Shown: piece by piece, positions 9,935 to 17,146 of the stretch
Layout of the letters: each line of letters opens with the position of its first letter
Numbering within the stretch: the first letter of the stretch is position 1
Assembly: GCA_018266395.1 (NCBI GenBank)
Contig: JAFEAM010000017.1
Location: 124,001-188,000, forward strand
Length of the DNA: 64,000 nt
Direction of reading: 5' to 3'
DNA from: Bacteroidota bacterium
GTDB taxonomy: Bacteria > Bacteroidota > Bacteroidia > Cytophagales > Cyclobacteriaceae
Translations under genes and position numbers: made by a program
Notes under the pieces: generated by a model
Databases searched by the model: none
Told to the model about the DNA's origin: nothing
The model's input: only the letters and a program-made list of their open reading frames with translations

Positions 9935-10540
9935 ATGAAGCCACTCATCATTCTACTCACCATTCTTTCGTTCGCTGCGTGCACGGGGAATAAAGATCAA
10001 ACCGCAGATACTTCGACCTCGCAAGTTGTCGCAAAGGAACAGGCTGATTTTAAAGTAATCGCTGATCAAGAGGAGCCTGACACTGTAAAAGGTAGCATCA
10101 AAGCGAAGGCGATGGGTACGATAGGCGATGCACCGATAACTATAAACTACTACTCACCGGCTGTTCGGGGACGTATCATCTGGGGCGGACTGGTTCCTTA
10201 CGATCAGGTGTGGGTGACAGGTGCGCACCGGGCCACAAATATTGAGTTCGATAAAGATTTGAAGATTGGTGAGAAAATCGTTCCGCCGGGCAAGTATAGT
10301 TTGTTCACTATTCCCGGCAAAGATCAGTGGACCCTCATCCTCAATAAAAATTGGGATCAACACCTTGCCGATGACTACGACATGAGCCAGGATGTCGTCA
10401 GGGTGAATATAAAGCCAGCCGCTAATGATCTGCCTCAGGAACGTCTACAATTCACTATTAAATCTGAATCGTCTGACGCCGGTGCCATTTCAATCAGGTG
10501 GGAAAAAGTATTAATTGAGCTGCCGGTTAGCATCCAATGA
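9935..10540 (+). CDS. DUF2911 lipoprotein
   Basis: 201 residues with a lipoprotein signal (FAACT, Cys16). The core matches the DUF2911 pattern of Bacteroidota: SPAVRGRIIWGGLVPYDQVW, then TGAHRATNIEF, then PPGKYSLFTIPG and LNKNWDQH. Function of the family is unknown; the proteins are exported and single-domain. It begins 5 bp after the BNR lipoprotein and is the last gene of the copper block. Downstream DNA changes character and enters the accessory island. Confidence 0.85.
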   Translation: MKPLIILLTILSFAACTGNKDQTADTSTSQVVAKEQADFKVIADQEEPDTVKGSIKAKAMGTIGDAPITINYYSPAVRGRIIWGGLVPYDQVWVTGAHRATNIEFDKDLKIGEKIVPPGKYSLFTIPGKDQWTLILNKNWDQHLADDYDMSQDVVRVNIKPAANDLPQERLQFTIKSESSDAGAISIRWEKVLIELPVSIQ

Positions 10541-10597
10541 TTTCGATGTATCAGTTCAAACCGACAAACGCTCAAAACAAAAAGAACGCAAAGATTC

Positions 10598-10618
10598 TTA
10601 TTCCTTTTCATTAATCAT
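10598..10618 (-). pseudogene. Vestigial start of a divergent gene (MINEK)
   Basis: On the minus strand, copy A of the leader encodes ATG ATT AAT GAA AAG GAA TAA, that is MINEKE then stop. The same positions of copy B are the real start of the nuclease-like gene at 13819 (MINEKNN...). One extra base in copy A shifts the frame and creates the stop. It is best read as the remnant of a divergent gene that once began here, or as a conserved translation-initiation region. Confidence 0.5.
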
Positions 10619-10785
10619 CGTACGAATTTAGGCTTATGCCGGAATATGCTTGCAAGGAATTTCCGGCATAAACGGTTTCCCCCTTACAGCTATCGCTTTC
10701 AGGAACTCCCATTTATTCCGTTCCTCCTTGCGCAAATTCCTTCATAAGCCGGCCTGCGCACCATAATTAATTCAAACGATTATGG
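10598..10785 (+). repeat. Structured leader element, copy A
   Basis: About 188 bp, repeated with clear similarity at 13800-13989, each copy ending at the ATG of a + strand gene. Inside is a perfect 11-bp inverted repeat, TTATGCCGGAA (10634-10644) and TTCCGGCATAA (10661-10671). A second pair nests across the element: AAGGAATTT (10654-10662) with AAATTCCTT (10734-10742), extended by CTTATG (10633) with CATAAG (10743). The two pairings share sequence, so alternative folds are possible. There is no T-tract after the hairpin, so it is not a simple terminator. An untranslated leader RNA or a regulator-binding region is the likely role. Confidence 0.85.
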
Positions 10786-11321
10786 AAAACACAAAAAAAT
10801 TTGAAGTACTAGTAACACAATTGAACAGATTCAGTAGAAAATTTGTGGTTGAGGCCACGTCACCACTTGTGGCAAGGGCGGCAGTAAAAGAAATGATCAC
10901 GACACAGCCAGTAGATGCAAGAAAGGGAACGTTTGACGGTGGTGAGTTAATCATGAGAGTAAGGGAAGAATCTCAAGCCGAGGACGCTCCAAAGTCTTGG
11001 TTTGCGCCCGCAGTGGTGGAGATTGACCTTCAGGACAATGAAAGGCTCAATGTAACACCAACTGAGGTTGCAGTTCAGAAAGCATTCGGAACTGTAATGA
11101 GACGATTGAGAGAGCGTCTGAAACTCAGCCAAAGACAGTTCAGCCATTTGGTATACCTTAGACAACCGACAATCGGTGTCCTTGAAAGAGGTGAAACTGG
11201 TGTCAGGCTTTTCAACTTCATTAAGATCGCGGTGGCGCTGGATAAGGCACCCGATGACCTTCTGCGGATCGTCGCTAACGAATACGAAAAAATGAATCAA
11301 GTGAATCAGGGTTCATCGTAA
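10782..11321 (+). CDS. XRE-family transcriptional regulator with an unknown N-terminal domain
   Basis: 179 residues. Residues 1-60 form a small alpha/beta-looking domain (KFEVLVTQLNRFSRKFVVEA...) that I do not recognise. Residues ~103-165 are a helix-turn-helix of the Cro/CI (XRE) type: MRRLRERLKLSQRQFSHLVYLRQPTIGVLERGETGVR. It follows leader copy A with no gap and its 3' end overlaps a convergent small XRE gene by 9 bp. It may control the leader copies and the minus-strand pair; the inverted repeats in the leader would suit a dimeric repressor. That link is inference. Confidence 0.75.
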   Translation: MENTKKFEVLVTQLNRFSRKFVVEATSPLVARAAVKEMITTQPVDARKGTFDGGELIMRVREESQAEDAPKSWFAPAVVEIDLQDNERLNVTPTEVAVQKAFGTVMRRLRERLKLSQRQFSHLVYLRQPTIGVLERGETGVRLFNFIKIAVALDKAPDDLLRIVANEYEKMNQVNQGSS

Positions 11322-11579
11322 TGAACCCCCGTTCTCCATAAAAATCTTTTCCGCCAAGGACATTAACTCGTAGGCGCTAATATCTAGGCCTTGCGCTAGT
11401 TCCTTAATTGTAGTCAAGGGTGGATCAGCAGTTTCATTTTCAACCTCATTTATTAGGTGCTCCGAAAGATTGGATTTAGTAATAACAGATGCGTTAGAAA
11501 CCCCCTTTTCAGACTTGATCTGTTTGAATGCTTTGCAAAATGCTTGATTGAATTCCATTGCCGCAATTTGTAAGGTCAT
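11313..11579 (-). CDS. Small XRE-like DNA-binding protein
   Basis: 88 residues from the ATG at 11579 (an ATG at 11558 is also possible; the open frame continues upstream, but in AT-rich, non-protein-like sequence). The body, MEFNQAFCKAFKQIKSEKG...ITKSNLSEHLINEVENE...TIKELAQGLDISAYELMSLAEKI, fits a Cro/CI helix-turn-helix with the usual last helices. It converges on the other XRE gene with a 9-bp overlap of their ends. The two nuclease-like genes lie upstream on the same strand, ~200 bp away, so it may be read from their transcript or from its own promoter. Confidence 0.65.
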   Translation of the reverse strand: MTLQIAAMEFNQAFCKAFKQIKSEKGVSNASVITKSNLSEHLINEVENETADPPLTTIKELAQGLDISAYELMSLAEKIFMENGGSLR

Positions 11580-11784
11580 CAACGTCAAAAAGTAAAAAGG
11601 ACGCAAAAGTAGGTGCTCATCCGAAAACGAAAAGGCCGTGGTGAATGGGTAATCTGTTGTTGTTATCTGTATGGGATTACCCAGCCTTGTCATTTTCTTT
11701 TTCGCACCTTAGCAATTGGCTTTCTTTTTATTTTTTTCTGTTTTTTCATTTTCTTTTGAAAACGTTCCCACTGTCAAAGTCTCG

Positions 11785-12966
11785 TTAACTCACGTCTTGA
11801 CTCAGATAATCAGAATCAATATGAAGAATTTCTCCAATGCCTTTCCCTTGGATAAGTTTTCTGGTTGGAAAGAGTTGATCAGTGTCGTTAAATATGTATT
11901 GGTCAACATTGAGCAGTGTCGTCTTTATCGGGTTCTCAGCCCAGGGATTGTGCCAGAGAACGGGACGCGCGCTATCGAGGCTCCATCGACCTAGATCTTT
12001 AAAAAGCAGGATACCTGATACAGTTTTATTCTGTGGACGACCATTGCATTTCCAGTAGCCATCCTCGTAGAACAACGTCTGCATAATATCTATTTCATCT
12101 AAGTACATATCGAAACTATTCAGACAAATCAAATACGGGAGATGAAGAGTTCCGTATTTGCTTGCGCGTTTTCGATTCAATGAATTCCGAAGCGGGCTGA
12201 TAGAATCAATGATTTCAGCGCCACCACTTCCATTTATTCCGAGCGTTCGTGGACGCCCTTTTGGTTTAGGAATCAACGAGAAAATAATTTTCCACTCACC
12301 CTCTTCCATGATCCATTTGTTAAGATCAATTAGAGAAGTTATGGGCTGCTGTCCTGCGCCTATTACCTTCTTGACAAAGGTGATAATCTTGTTCTTCGCG
12401 ATGGATGCCGTACCGGCTCGTTCAAACTCCACATTGACGTAATATTGGGGTGAAGGGATTGACTCTATTATTTCCTTGATTTCATTCTCCAGTCTTTCTG
12501 TACCTGGATTATGATTTGGAAGACCAGATAACGTGCATTCGGCGATTAGAATTTCCTGCTTTCTTTTATAGGCCGTGAAGTCGGGACGTCGACTTGAATC
12601 TGCTACTGAATGGGTTTGAAAACTAACTTTATATCCGTGGTGGCGTAGCAATTGAAAAGTGATCAATTCAAAAAATGCCCCCGCATGTTCTTTATCGTCA
12701 CGAGATGTAAACCTGGCAACAAAGTCTTTGTCGATCGGAAAATCGCAAGCCCATTCCGTCACTTTGTCTCTCACATAGGAGGCTGCCTTCCAAGCAGACT
12801 TGTTCAAGAAGTCATACGCAGAGCTCGTGTGGCTCGCCCTAGCACCATCCGTTCTTTTAAAATCATCAAACAAGGAAATGTTATTCTTTTTCATTTGTCT
12901 TCTTCCGCATACTCGCCTAAAGTGAGAAACTAGCCGACGATAAATTCTAGCTGCGACACTTGTCAT
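11785..12966 (-). CDS. Unrecognised protein with a PD-(D/E)XK-nuclease-like core (island gene 2)
   Basis: 393 residues from the ATG at 12966, which follows the upstream stop by one base (TAAA ATG) and has AAGAGG in front; an ATG at 12894 is an alternative. I do not recognise the family. Residues ~90-150 look like a nuclease fold: HAGAFFELITFQLLRHHGY with Glu100 in a helix, then RRPDF with Asp129, then ILIAECTLSG with Glu143. The usual Lys of the ExK motif is replaced (E-C-T), so the site may be altered or inactive. The N-terminus is Arg-rich and basic. The last ~230 residues have no recognisable motif. It forms a two-gene operon with the gene at 12968. Confidence 0.6.
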   Translation of the reverse strand: MTSVAARIYRRLVSHFRRVCGRRQMKKNNISLFDDFKRTDGARASHTSSAYDFLNKSAWKAASYVRDKVTEWACDFPIDKDFVARFTSRDDKEHAGAFFELITFQLLRHHGYKVSFQTHSVADSSRRPDFTAYKRKQEILIAECTLSGLPNHNPGTERLENEIKEIIESIPSPQYYVNVEFERAGTASIAKNKIITFVKKVIGAGQQPITSLIDLNKWIMEEGEWKIIFSLIPKPKGRPRTLGINGSGGAEIIDSISPLRNSLNRKRASKYGTLHLPYLICLNSFDMYLDEIDIMQTLFYEDGYWKCNGRPQNKTVSGILLFKDLGRWSLDSARPVLWHNPWAENPIKTTLLNVDQYIFNDTDQLFPTRKLIQGKGIGEILHIDSDYLSQDVS

Positions 12967-12967
12967 T

Positions 12968-13819
12968 TTAGGCCTCTTGATTGCTGTTATAGAAATCAAC
13001 TATTGATCGAATCGTCCCAAACATGTGCACCTTCTGACCATTCGCTCGTGTAAAGGATGCAAAACTCGTAGGCTCTACTGTATTCCTAAAACTGATCCCG
13101 CTCACCCGGTAAAACAAGTCTATCCGGACGAGCTCTTCGAACGATCCCCAAAAGACCGGAATAAGCTGAAAATTTGGATTTTTCCGAATGCCCGTGATAT
13201 TAAGTTTGTGCTGAATTTTCTGATGAAGAAGATTATTTACTCGCTCATCCGACCAGTTGGCAATATCGGTTAAGTGAACGTTCACAACCTCTACCAAAAG
13301 GGTGGATGATTTATTGACGTCAAGGAATTGAAAATCAATTCGAGGTCCGTTGGGAACAGAACTCACCACAGGGACTTCAGCATTCTGTAGCTTGAATTGG
13401 GTGTTACGTTTCATGTTATTTAACACAAGAAGCTCGCCGAGGAAATTTCTGAACTTTCTATCAATGTTGGTCAGTAAACCATATAGAGCAGGAACGACTA
13501 GTCTTCGTTCGTCTCGATCAAGCCTTTGGATCAACTCTTCGAAAACCTTTTTAATAAAGTCAAGATGGGTGGCAGCCTGTTGATTGCCTTCAATCGCCGC
13601 AGTAATAATATTATAAAATGATGCTTCAACCCGAATGGTGCCACCATTTGCTTTAGCCTTCCATTGATTAACCTTTCTTGTCAGGGCTTTTGCTGCTGTT
13701 GTCCAGTCCAATTTGTTGTCCCCAAGTAATTCAAAAAATACCGGGAAGTATACTCGAAGACGGCCCTCGACATCGAGCCTTGATTTCTCTACGGGGGGGT
13801 TATTCTTTTCATTAATCAT
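12968..13819 (-). CDS. Unrecognised protein with a second PD-(D/E)XK-like core (island gene 1)
   Basis: 283 residues; the start MINEK lies in leader copy B, so the gene is divergent from radC. Family not recognised. The N-terminal 110 residues are helical. Residues 124-182 show the order of a restriction-endonuclease-like core: RNFLGELLVLNNM with Glu129, PNGPRIDFQF with Asp162, then LLVEVVNVHL with Glu177. The Lys expected two residues after that Glu is Val here; a Lys-rich helix (HQKIQHK, 200-206) follows and could supply one. The same degenerate core occurs in its operon partner, so the two may work as a heteromeric nuclease or sensor pair. Defence against phage or plasmids is the leading guess, not shown. 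Confidence 0.6.
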   Translation of the reverse strand: MINEKNNPPVEKSRLDVEGRLRVYFPVFFELLGDNKLDWTTAAKALTRKVNQWKAKANGGTIRVEASFYNIITAAIEGNQQAATHLDFIKKVFEELIQRLDRDERRLVVPALYGLLTNIDRKFRNFLGELLVLNNMKRNTQFKLQNAEVPVVSSVPNGPRIDFQFLDVNKSSTLLVEVVNVHLTDIANWSDERVNNLLHQKIQHKLNITGIRKNPNFQLIPVFWGSFEELVRIDLFYRVSGISFRNTVEPTSFASFTRANGQKVHMFGTIRSIVDFYNSNQEA

Positions 13820-13989
13820 TACTCAAATTTACGCTTATGCCGGAATGAGCTAGCAAGGAATTTCCGGCATAAACGGTTTCCCCCTGGCAGTCGTGCCTCC
13901 TTTCAGGAACCCCCATTTATTCCGTTCCTCCTTGCGCAAATTCCTTCATAAGCCTGCCGGTGCTCCATAATTAACTCAAACGATTATGG
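13800..13989 (+). repeat. Structured leader element, copy B
   Basis: Second copy of the element at 10598-10785, ending at the ATG of the RadC-like gene. The 11-bp arms TTATGCCGGAA and TTCCGGCATAA are identical in both copies, while the loop has changed (TATGCTTGC against GAGCTAGC), still keeping a small inner GC..GC pair. The outer pairing AAGGAATTT / AAATTCCTT and CTTATG / CATAAG is kept as well. Conserved arms with a changed loop point to selection on secondary structure. The other end carries the start codon of the divergent nuclease-like gene, so the element is a two-way intergenic control region. Confidence 0.85.
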
Positions 13990-14453
13990 AAACATTAAAT
14001 GAAAAACAAATGCAACAGGTGGCCGAAATTCAGCTCACCTACAAGTCCAATGTGAAGCCCTCAATGAGGCCCAAGATTTCAGGATCAAGGGACGCTTATG
14101 AGGTTCTGAAAAGTAACTGGGATCCGTCTAGGATTGAGTTCCTTGAGCAATTCAAGGTAATGCTTTTGAATCGTGCCAACAAAGTGTTGGGAATTCTGGA
14201 AGTGTCAACGGGAGGAGTTACCGGAACAGTTGCCGATCCAAAAGTAATTTTCGCTGCTGCTCTTAAAGCGTGCGCGTGTGGGCTTATAGTGGCTCACAAT
14301 CATCCTTCGGGAAATTTGACAGCGAGCCAGTCAGATATTGACCTCACTAAGAAGCTAAAGCAAGCAGGGCAATTTCTCGAACTGCCTCTTCTTGATCATG
14401 TAATCGTCACAAGTGAAGGCTACTTTTCATTTGCCGATGAAGGGCTTATATAG
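13986..14453 (+). CDS. RadC-like JAB-domain protein (mobile-element type)
   Basis: 155 residues with a JAB/MPN metalloprotease-type fold and an intact JAMM motif: Glu72 (GILEVSTGG), then H104-N-H106, seven residues, Ser114 and Asp117 (AHNHPSGN...SQSD). It lacks the helix-hairpin-helix region of full-length RadC (~220 residues). Short forms of this kind are common in phages, genomic islands and conjugative elements of Bacteroidota; the biochemical role is unsettled and a DNA-repair label is not justified. It is preceded by leader copy B and followed by the hairpin-repeat array. Confidence 0.85.
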   Translation: METLNEKQMQQVAEIQLTYKSNVKPSMRPKISGSRDAYEVLKSNWDPSRIEFLEQFKVMLLNRANKVLGILEVSTGGVTGTVADPKVIFAAALKACACGLIVAHNHPSGNLTASQSDIDLTKKLKQAGQFLELPLLDHVIVTSEGYFSFADEGLI

Positions 14454-14671
14454 GCTCTGGAGAGGAAGTGATTCAATAAAATTCAATGTCATTTTGAATC
14501 ATTTTCTTTCCATCAAATCTCTCTAAATCGTATCTTTATAAATGAGTTCGTCACATACGAATTGATTCACTTTGACTTAAACGCTTGGTGAACTATTCGG
14601 TGACCTCCAAAAAAGTGTTCTTATAAGTTACTGTAAAATAGGGGGTTGTGAGAAAGGTTATCATCCTCTCA

Positions 14672-15050
14672 CCCCGACTTCGGCCGCTGAGTTTTACATT
14701 TCATAGTAAGCTTCAGCGGTCGTTTTATTTGCATTTCATAGATCATTTGCATTGGCCTTCGTCGGGGCAAGCCCCGACTTGAACTACGCCACTGAAGTTA
14801 GCTTTTCATAGTTAGGCTTCAGCGGTCTTTTTTTTGTGCATTTCATGGATCATTTTATGTGGCCTTTGTCGGGGCAAGCCCCGACATGAACTACGCCGGT
14901 GAAGTTAGTTTTTCATGGTAAACTTCATCGGTCTTTCATTTGCATTGCTTAGATCATTTGCAATGGCCTTCGTCGGGGCAAGCACCGACTTAAACTACGC
15001 AGCTGAAGTTTGCTTTTCATTGTAAACTTTAGCGGTCTTTCATTTGCATC
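14672..15050. repeat. Tandem array of four ~105-bp double-hairpin repeats
   Basis: Four units, starting at about 14672, 14772, 14879 and 14983, fill most of the 820-bp gap after radC. Junctions carry the hairpin GTCGGGG-CAAG-CCCCGAC (14761, 14868; one mismatch at 14972). Each unit holds a second hairpin, CTGAAG...CTTCAG-like, 25-35 bp apart. Sequence differs between units but pairing is largely kept through G-T wobbles, for example CCGGTGAAGTT with AACTTCATCGG in unit 3. Units share TTTGCAT and GATCATTTGCA words. No open frame spans it. A repeated structured RNA or protein-binding DNA array is likely. Confidence 0.85.
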
Positions 15051-15084
15051 ATATTGCGCTCTGCAAAGACGCGCGATGATGTTG

Positions 15085-15105
15085 ACTCAATTAGTTGAGT
15101 TTTTT
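15085..15105 (+). terminator. Hairpin terminator after the repeat array
   Basis: ACTCAA-TTAG-TTGAGT forms a 6-bp perfect stem with a 4-nt loop, followed directly by a run of Ts. It would end transcription that comes through radC and the repeat array. Confidence 0.65.
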
Positions 15106-15124
15106 GTGGGTTTTATACCCAACA

Positions 15125-15149
15125 TGTGGAAAGTCTCCACACTTTTATT
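15125..15149 (+). terminator. Second hairpin terminator
   Basis: TGTGGA-AAGTC-TCCACA, a 6-bp perfect stem, is followed by CTTTTATTT. With the hairpin 24 bp upstream it makes a double terminator that closes the island on the right. The remaining ~120 bp up to the next gene is AT-rich with nothing else visible. Confidence 0.6.
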
Positions 15150-15273
15150 TATCAATTTTGATTAACTGGTTCCTTTAAAATGCTTCTGTAGCTAGGATAT
15201 GGTCTTGAACAAACTGAATGATACTTGGTACCATACTTGTTTACAAAAAACTAACAACAATTTCACATGATTG

Positions 15274-15705
15274 ATGGATAATAGAACCAGGACACTTTTC
15301 AAATCCTTAACTTATATTTTCATAATCCTACTGGTTTTTAGGATTGTCTCGAATATAAATCTTGGCTTATTTCCACTTACGAGAATCTTCGTTCACGTTT
15401 TTATTATTGTGATACTCAGCCTAAGAAATAAGGTAACCTGGACTCTGGGTATCATTTTCTTTTCATGTTGTTTGATTTATTATCTATTCATCTCGGCGGG
15501 AATTACTTATCCCAGTGAAGTTGAGTTCACATTGCCAATTGTGGAGCTTTTCTTTGGCGACAAACACGGGTTTTCCAATGCCGAACCAATAGTGTGGTTG
15601 CTCCTGTGGATGCCTCTGCCTTTTTATCTTGGCATAACTGCCTGGTTCCTTACTAAGAAAATAAGAAACCTTTATTCGTCTGTTGACATCTTAAAATGGA
15701 GCTGA
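15274..15705 (+). CDS. Small hypothetical membrane protein
   Basis: About 143 residues from the ATG at 15274 (a TTG lies one codon upstream). Four hydrophobic segments are visible: YIFIILLVFRIVSNI, FVHVFIIVILSL, LGIIFFSCCLIYYLFI and WLLLWMPLPFYLGITAWFL. No family recognised. The DNA is clearly more AT-rich than its neighbours, and it stands alone between the terminators of the island and a minus-strand methyltransferase, so it may belong to the accessory region. Confidence 0.6.
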   Translation: MDNRTRTLFKSLTYIFIILLVFRIVSNINLGLFPLTRIFVHVFIIVILSLRNKVTWTLGIIFFSCCLIYYLFISAGITYPSEVEFTLPIVELFFGDKHGFSNAEPIVWLLLWMPLPFYLGITAWFLTKKIRNLYSSVDILKWS

Positions 15706-16001
15706 GAAGCAACAGAAATCAATCGGAAGATGTTTTAAATCTTCAACTCTATCGTTTCACTTTCTGTTCTTGAGATAGACCAGAAAACATAAATTCCAAA
15801 GACGGAAGTGTTTCAGCGCTGGCTATCATGGGCGATGCTGAGATCGCGGAAGCGATGAGGAATGATTAATTCATACTAAGCGCTTATTGACTAAATGCCA
15901 TTGGCGATTGATTGCTTGAACTCAACCACTTCCTTTTGATACTGGTAGTACAGACCACTGAATGTCTTCGATTTTAGCGTAGCCTAAATCCTTTGTCTGG
16001 A
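15706..16001. other. Intergenic stretch with a possible coding relic
   Basis: Nearly 300 bp with no convincing gene. Around 15811-15870 one + frame reads SALAIMGDAEIAEAMRND then stop, which has protein-like composition but no start or upstream frame. It could be the tail of a lost gene; I see nothing else. Confidence 0.3.
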
Positions 16002-16619
16002 CTATGCAGCCTTTCTGAAGCTGCAAAACAAGAAGTTCTGAATAGTGTGAAATGGAGTTTCATGATCCTCTGTAATGCACCGGAGTTTATTGAAGTCCGA
16101 CTTAAGTGCTGCCGCAAGAGCATCTTCAGAATATTGCCTTATAGTAAGACCGCTGCACTTGTTAGGGCCGGTAGATGAGAAAGTGCCAATGGTCATGTAG
16201 CCATTATGATCCAGCCCCTTTGAGGCAATTGCAATATATTTCTTGATTTGAGCTTCATCTGTCAGAAAATGGAAAGTAGCGCGATCGTGCCATACATGGT
16301 ATTGTCGTGACGGTACAAATTCAATGATGTCGCTTTCAATCCATTGCACCCGGGTTGCTTTGTCCCCTAATCGTTCTCTGGCGCGCTGCAAGGCAACTGC
16401 TGAAATGTCGAGCACAGTAAGGTCACTGAACCCTTCATTCAAAAGATAATCTACCAAACGGCTATCGCCACCCCCTACGTCAATTATCGGAGTGTTCTTT
16501 TCAAGGTTAAAACCGTGAAGGAAGTCCAGCGAAGCGGTAGGGGTGAGCTGGCTCCAGCTCATTTCTTCGCTTTTCTTCGTTTGATAGATTGCTTCCCAGT
16601 GTTCCTTACGGCTTTTCAT
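16002..16619 (-). CDS. Class I SAM-dependent methyltransferase
   Basis: 205 residues. The AdoMet-binding loop is PIIDVGGGDSRLVDYLL (DVGGGDS, residues 47-53), followed by an acidic ribose-binding strand (DLTVLDIS) and the motif II region ESDIIEF. The start HWEAIYQTKKSEEMSW and the block WHDRATFHFL resemble small-molecule methyltransferases of the thiopurine / trans-aconitate kind. Substrate cannot be told from sequence. It is the last of a minus-strand series and 29 bp separate it from the DUF302 gene upstream. Confidence 0.85.
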   Translation of the reverse strand: MKSRKEHWEAIYQTKKSEEMSWSQLTPTASLDFLHGFNLEKNTPIIDVGGGDSRLVDYLLNEGFSDLTVLDISAVALQRARERLGDKATRVQWIESDIIEFVPSRQYHVWHDRATFHFLTDEAQIKKYIAIASKGLDHNGYMTIGTFSSTGPNKCSGLTIRQYSEDALAAALKSDFNKLRCITEDHETPFHTIQNFLFCSFRKAA

Positions 16620-16648
16620 TTTTGTTTGCCAGGCTAATCAATTCACGA

Positions 16649-17038
16649 CTAAATGCTTTCGATTACTTTCAGAAGTTTGCTCCTCACTTCATTTGCCAGG
16701 GTTTCAATGTTCTTGTCTCCAACCGGATTCATTGCCGCTACCGGATCAATGGTCGCCAATTCTATTTCGCCGGACTCTGTCTGTCGCAGCGTTACATTGC
16801 AAGGCAGCATGGTGCTCATGTGTGGGTCCGTACTCAGGACTTTGTCCGCATAAACAGGATTGCAAGCGCCGAGTATGACATGGGGAAGATAGTCCTTGTT
16901 GAGTTTCTTCTTTATCGTAGCCTGGAGGTCTATTTCGGTAAGTACACCAAATCCTTCCTTTTGCAGAGCGGCCGTTACCTGGGTGCGAACAGCATCCATC
17001 GTGGCATTTTTAATAGTTTTTGACAGGAAATATTTCAT
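16649..17038 (-). CDS. DUF302 domain protein
   Basis: 129 residues from the ATG at 17038; an in-frame ATG at 17089 would add a non-conserved tail. Single DUF302 domain: TMDAVRTQVTAALQKEGFGVLTEIDLQATIKKKL, then LGACNPVYADKVL and a final beta strand region with ATIDPVAAM. DUF302 proteins are small alpha/beta proteins of unknown function, found widely and often near thiol or metal-stress genes. No signal peptide, so cytoplasmic. It probably shares a transcript with the methyltransferase. Confidence 0.85.
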   Translation of the reverse strand: MKYFLSKTIKNATMDAVRTQVTAALQKEGFGVLTEIDLQATIKKKLNKDYLPHVILGACNPVYADKVLSTDPHMSTMLPCNVTLRQTESGEIELATIDPVAAMNPVGDKNIETLANEVRSKLLKVIESI

Positions 17039-17146
17039 AATGGAATTTTTGTGCAAAGGACGGAAATTCAGAAGTCTGGTCTGCGACAAATGTCACAGAA
17101 GGTCAAAGGTAGTCCCTTTCGGCTGAAGTAATCGGTGGTGCTGAGG

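Noticed and set aside
10634-10671. Rho-independent terminator of the copper operon
   Set aside because: The hairpin lacks a T-tract and recurs, with conserved arms, in front of radC.
10598-13989. Leader copies as attL/attR sites of an integrated element
   Set aside because: Both copies end precisely at start codons, differ at many positions, and there is no integrase; duplicated control regions explain them better.
13986-14453. Genuine DNA-repair RadC
   Set aside because: The helix-hairpin-helix half is missing, and RadC's repair role itself is not established.
14672-15050. CRISPR array
   Set aside because: Units are ~105 bp, internally palindromic and alike through the full length; there are no unique spacers and no cas genes.
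15811-15870. Short gene ending in AEIAEAMRND
   Set aside because: No start codon or upstream frame; at most a relic.
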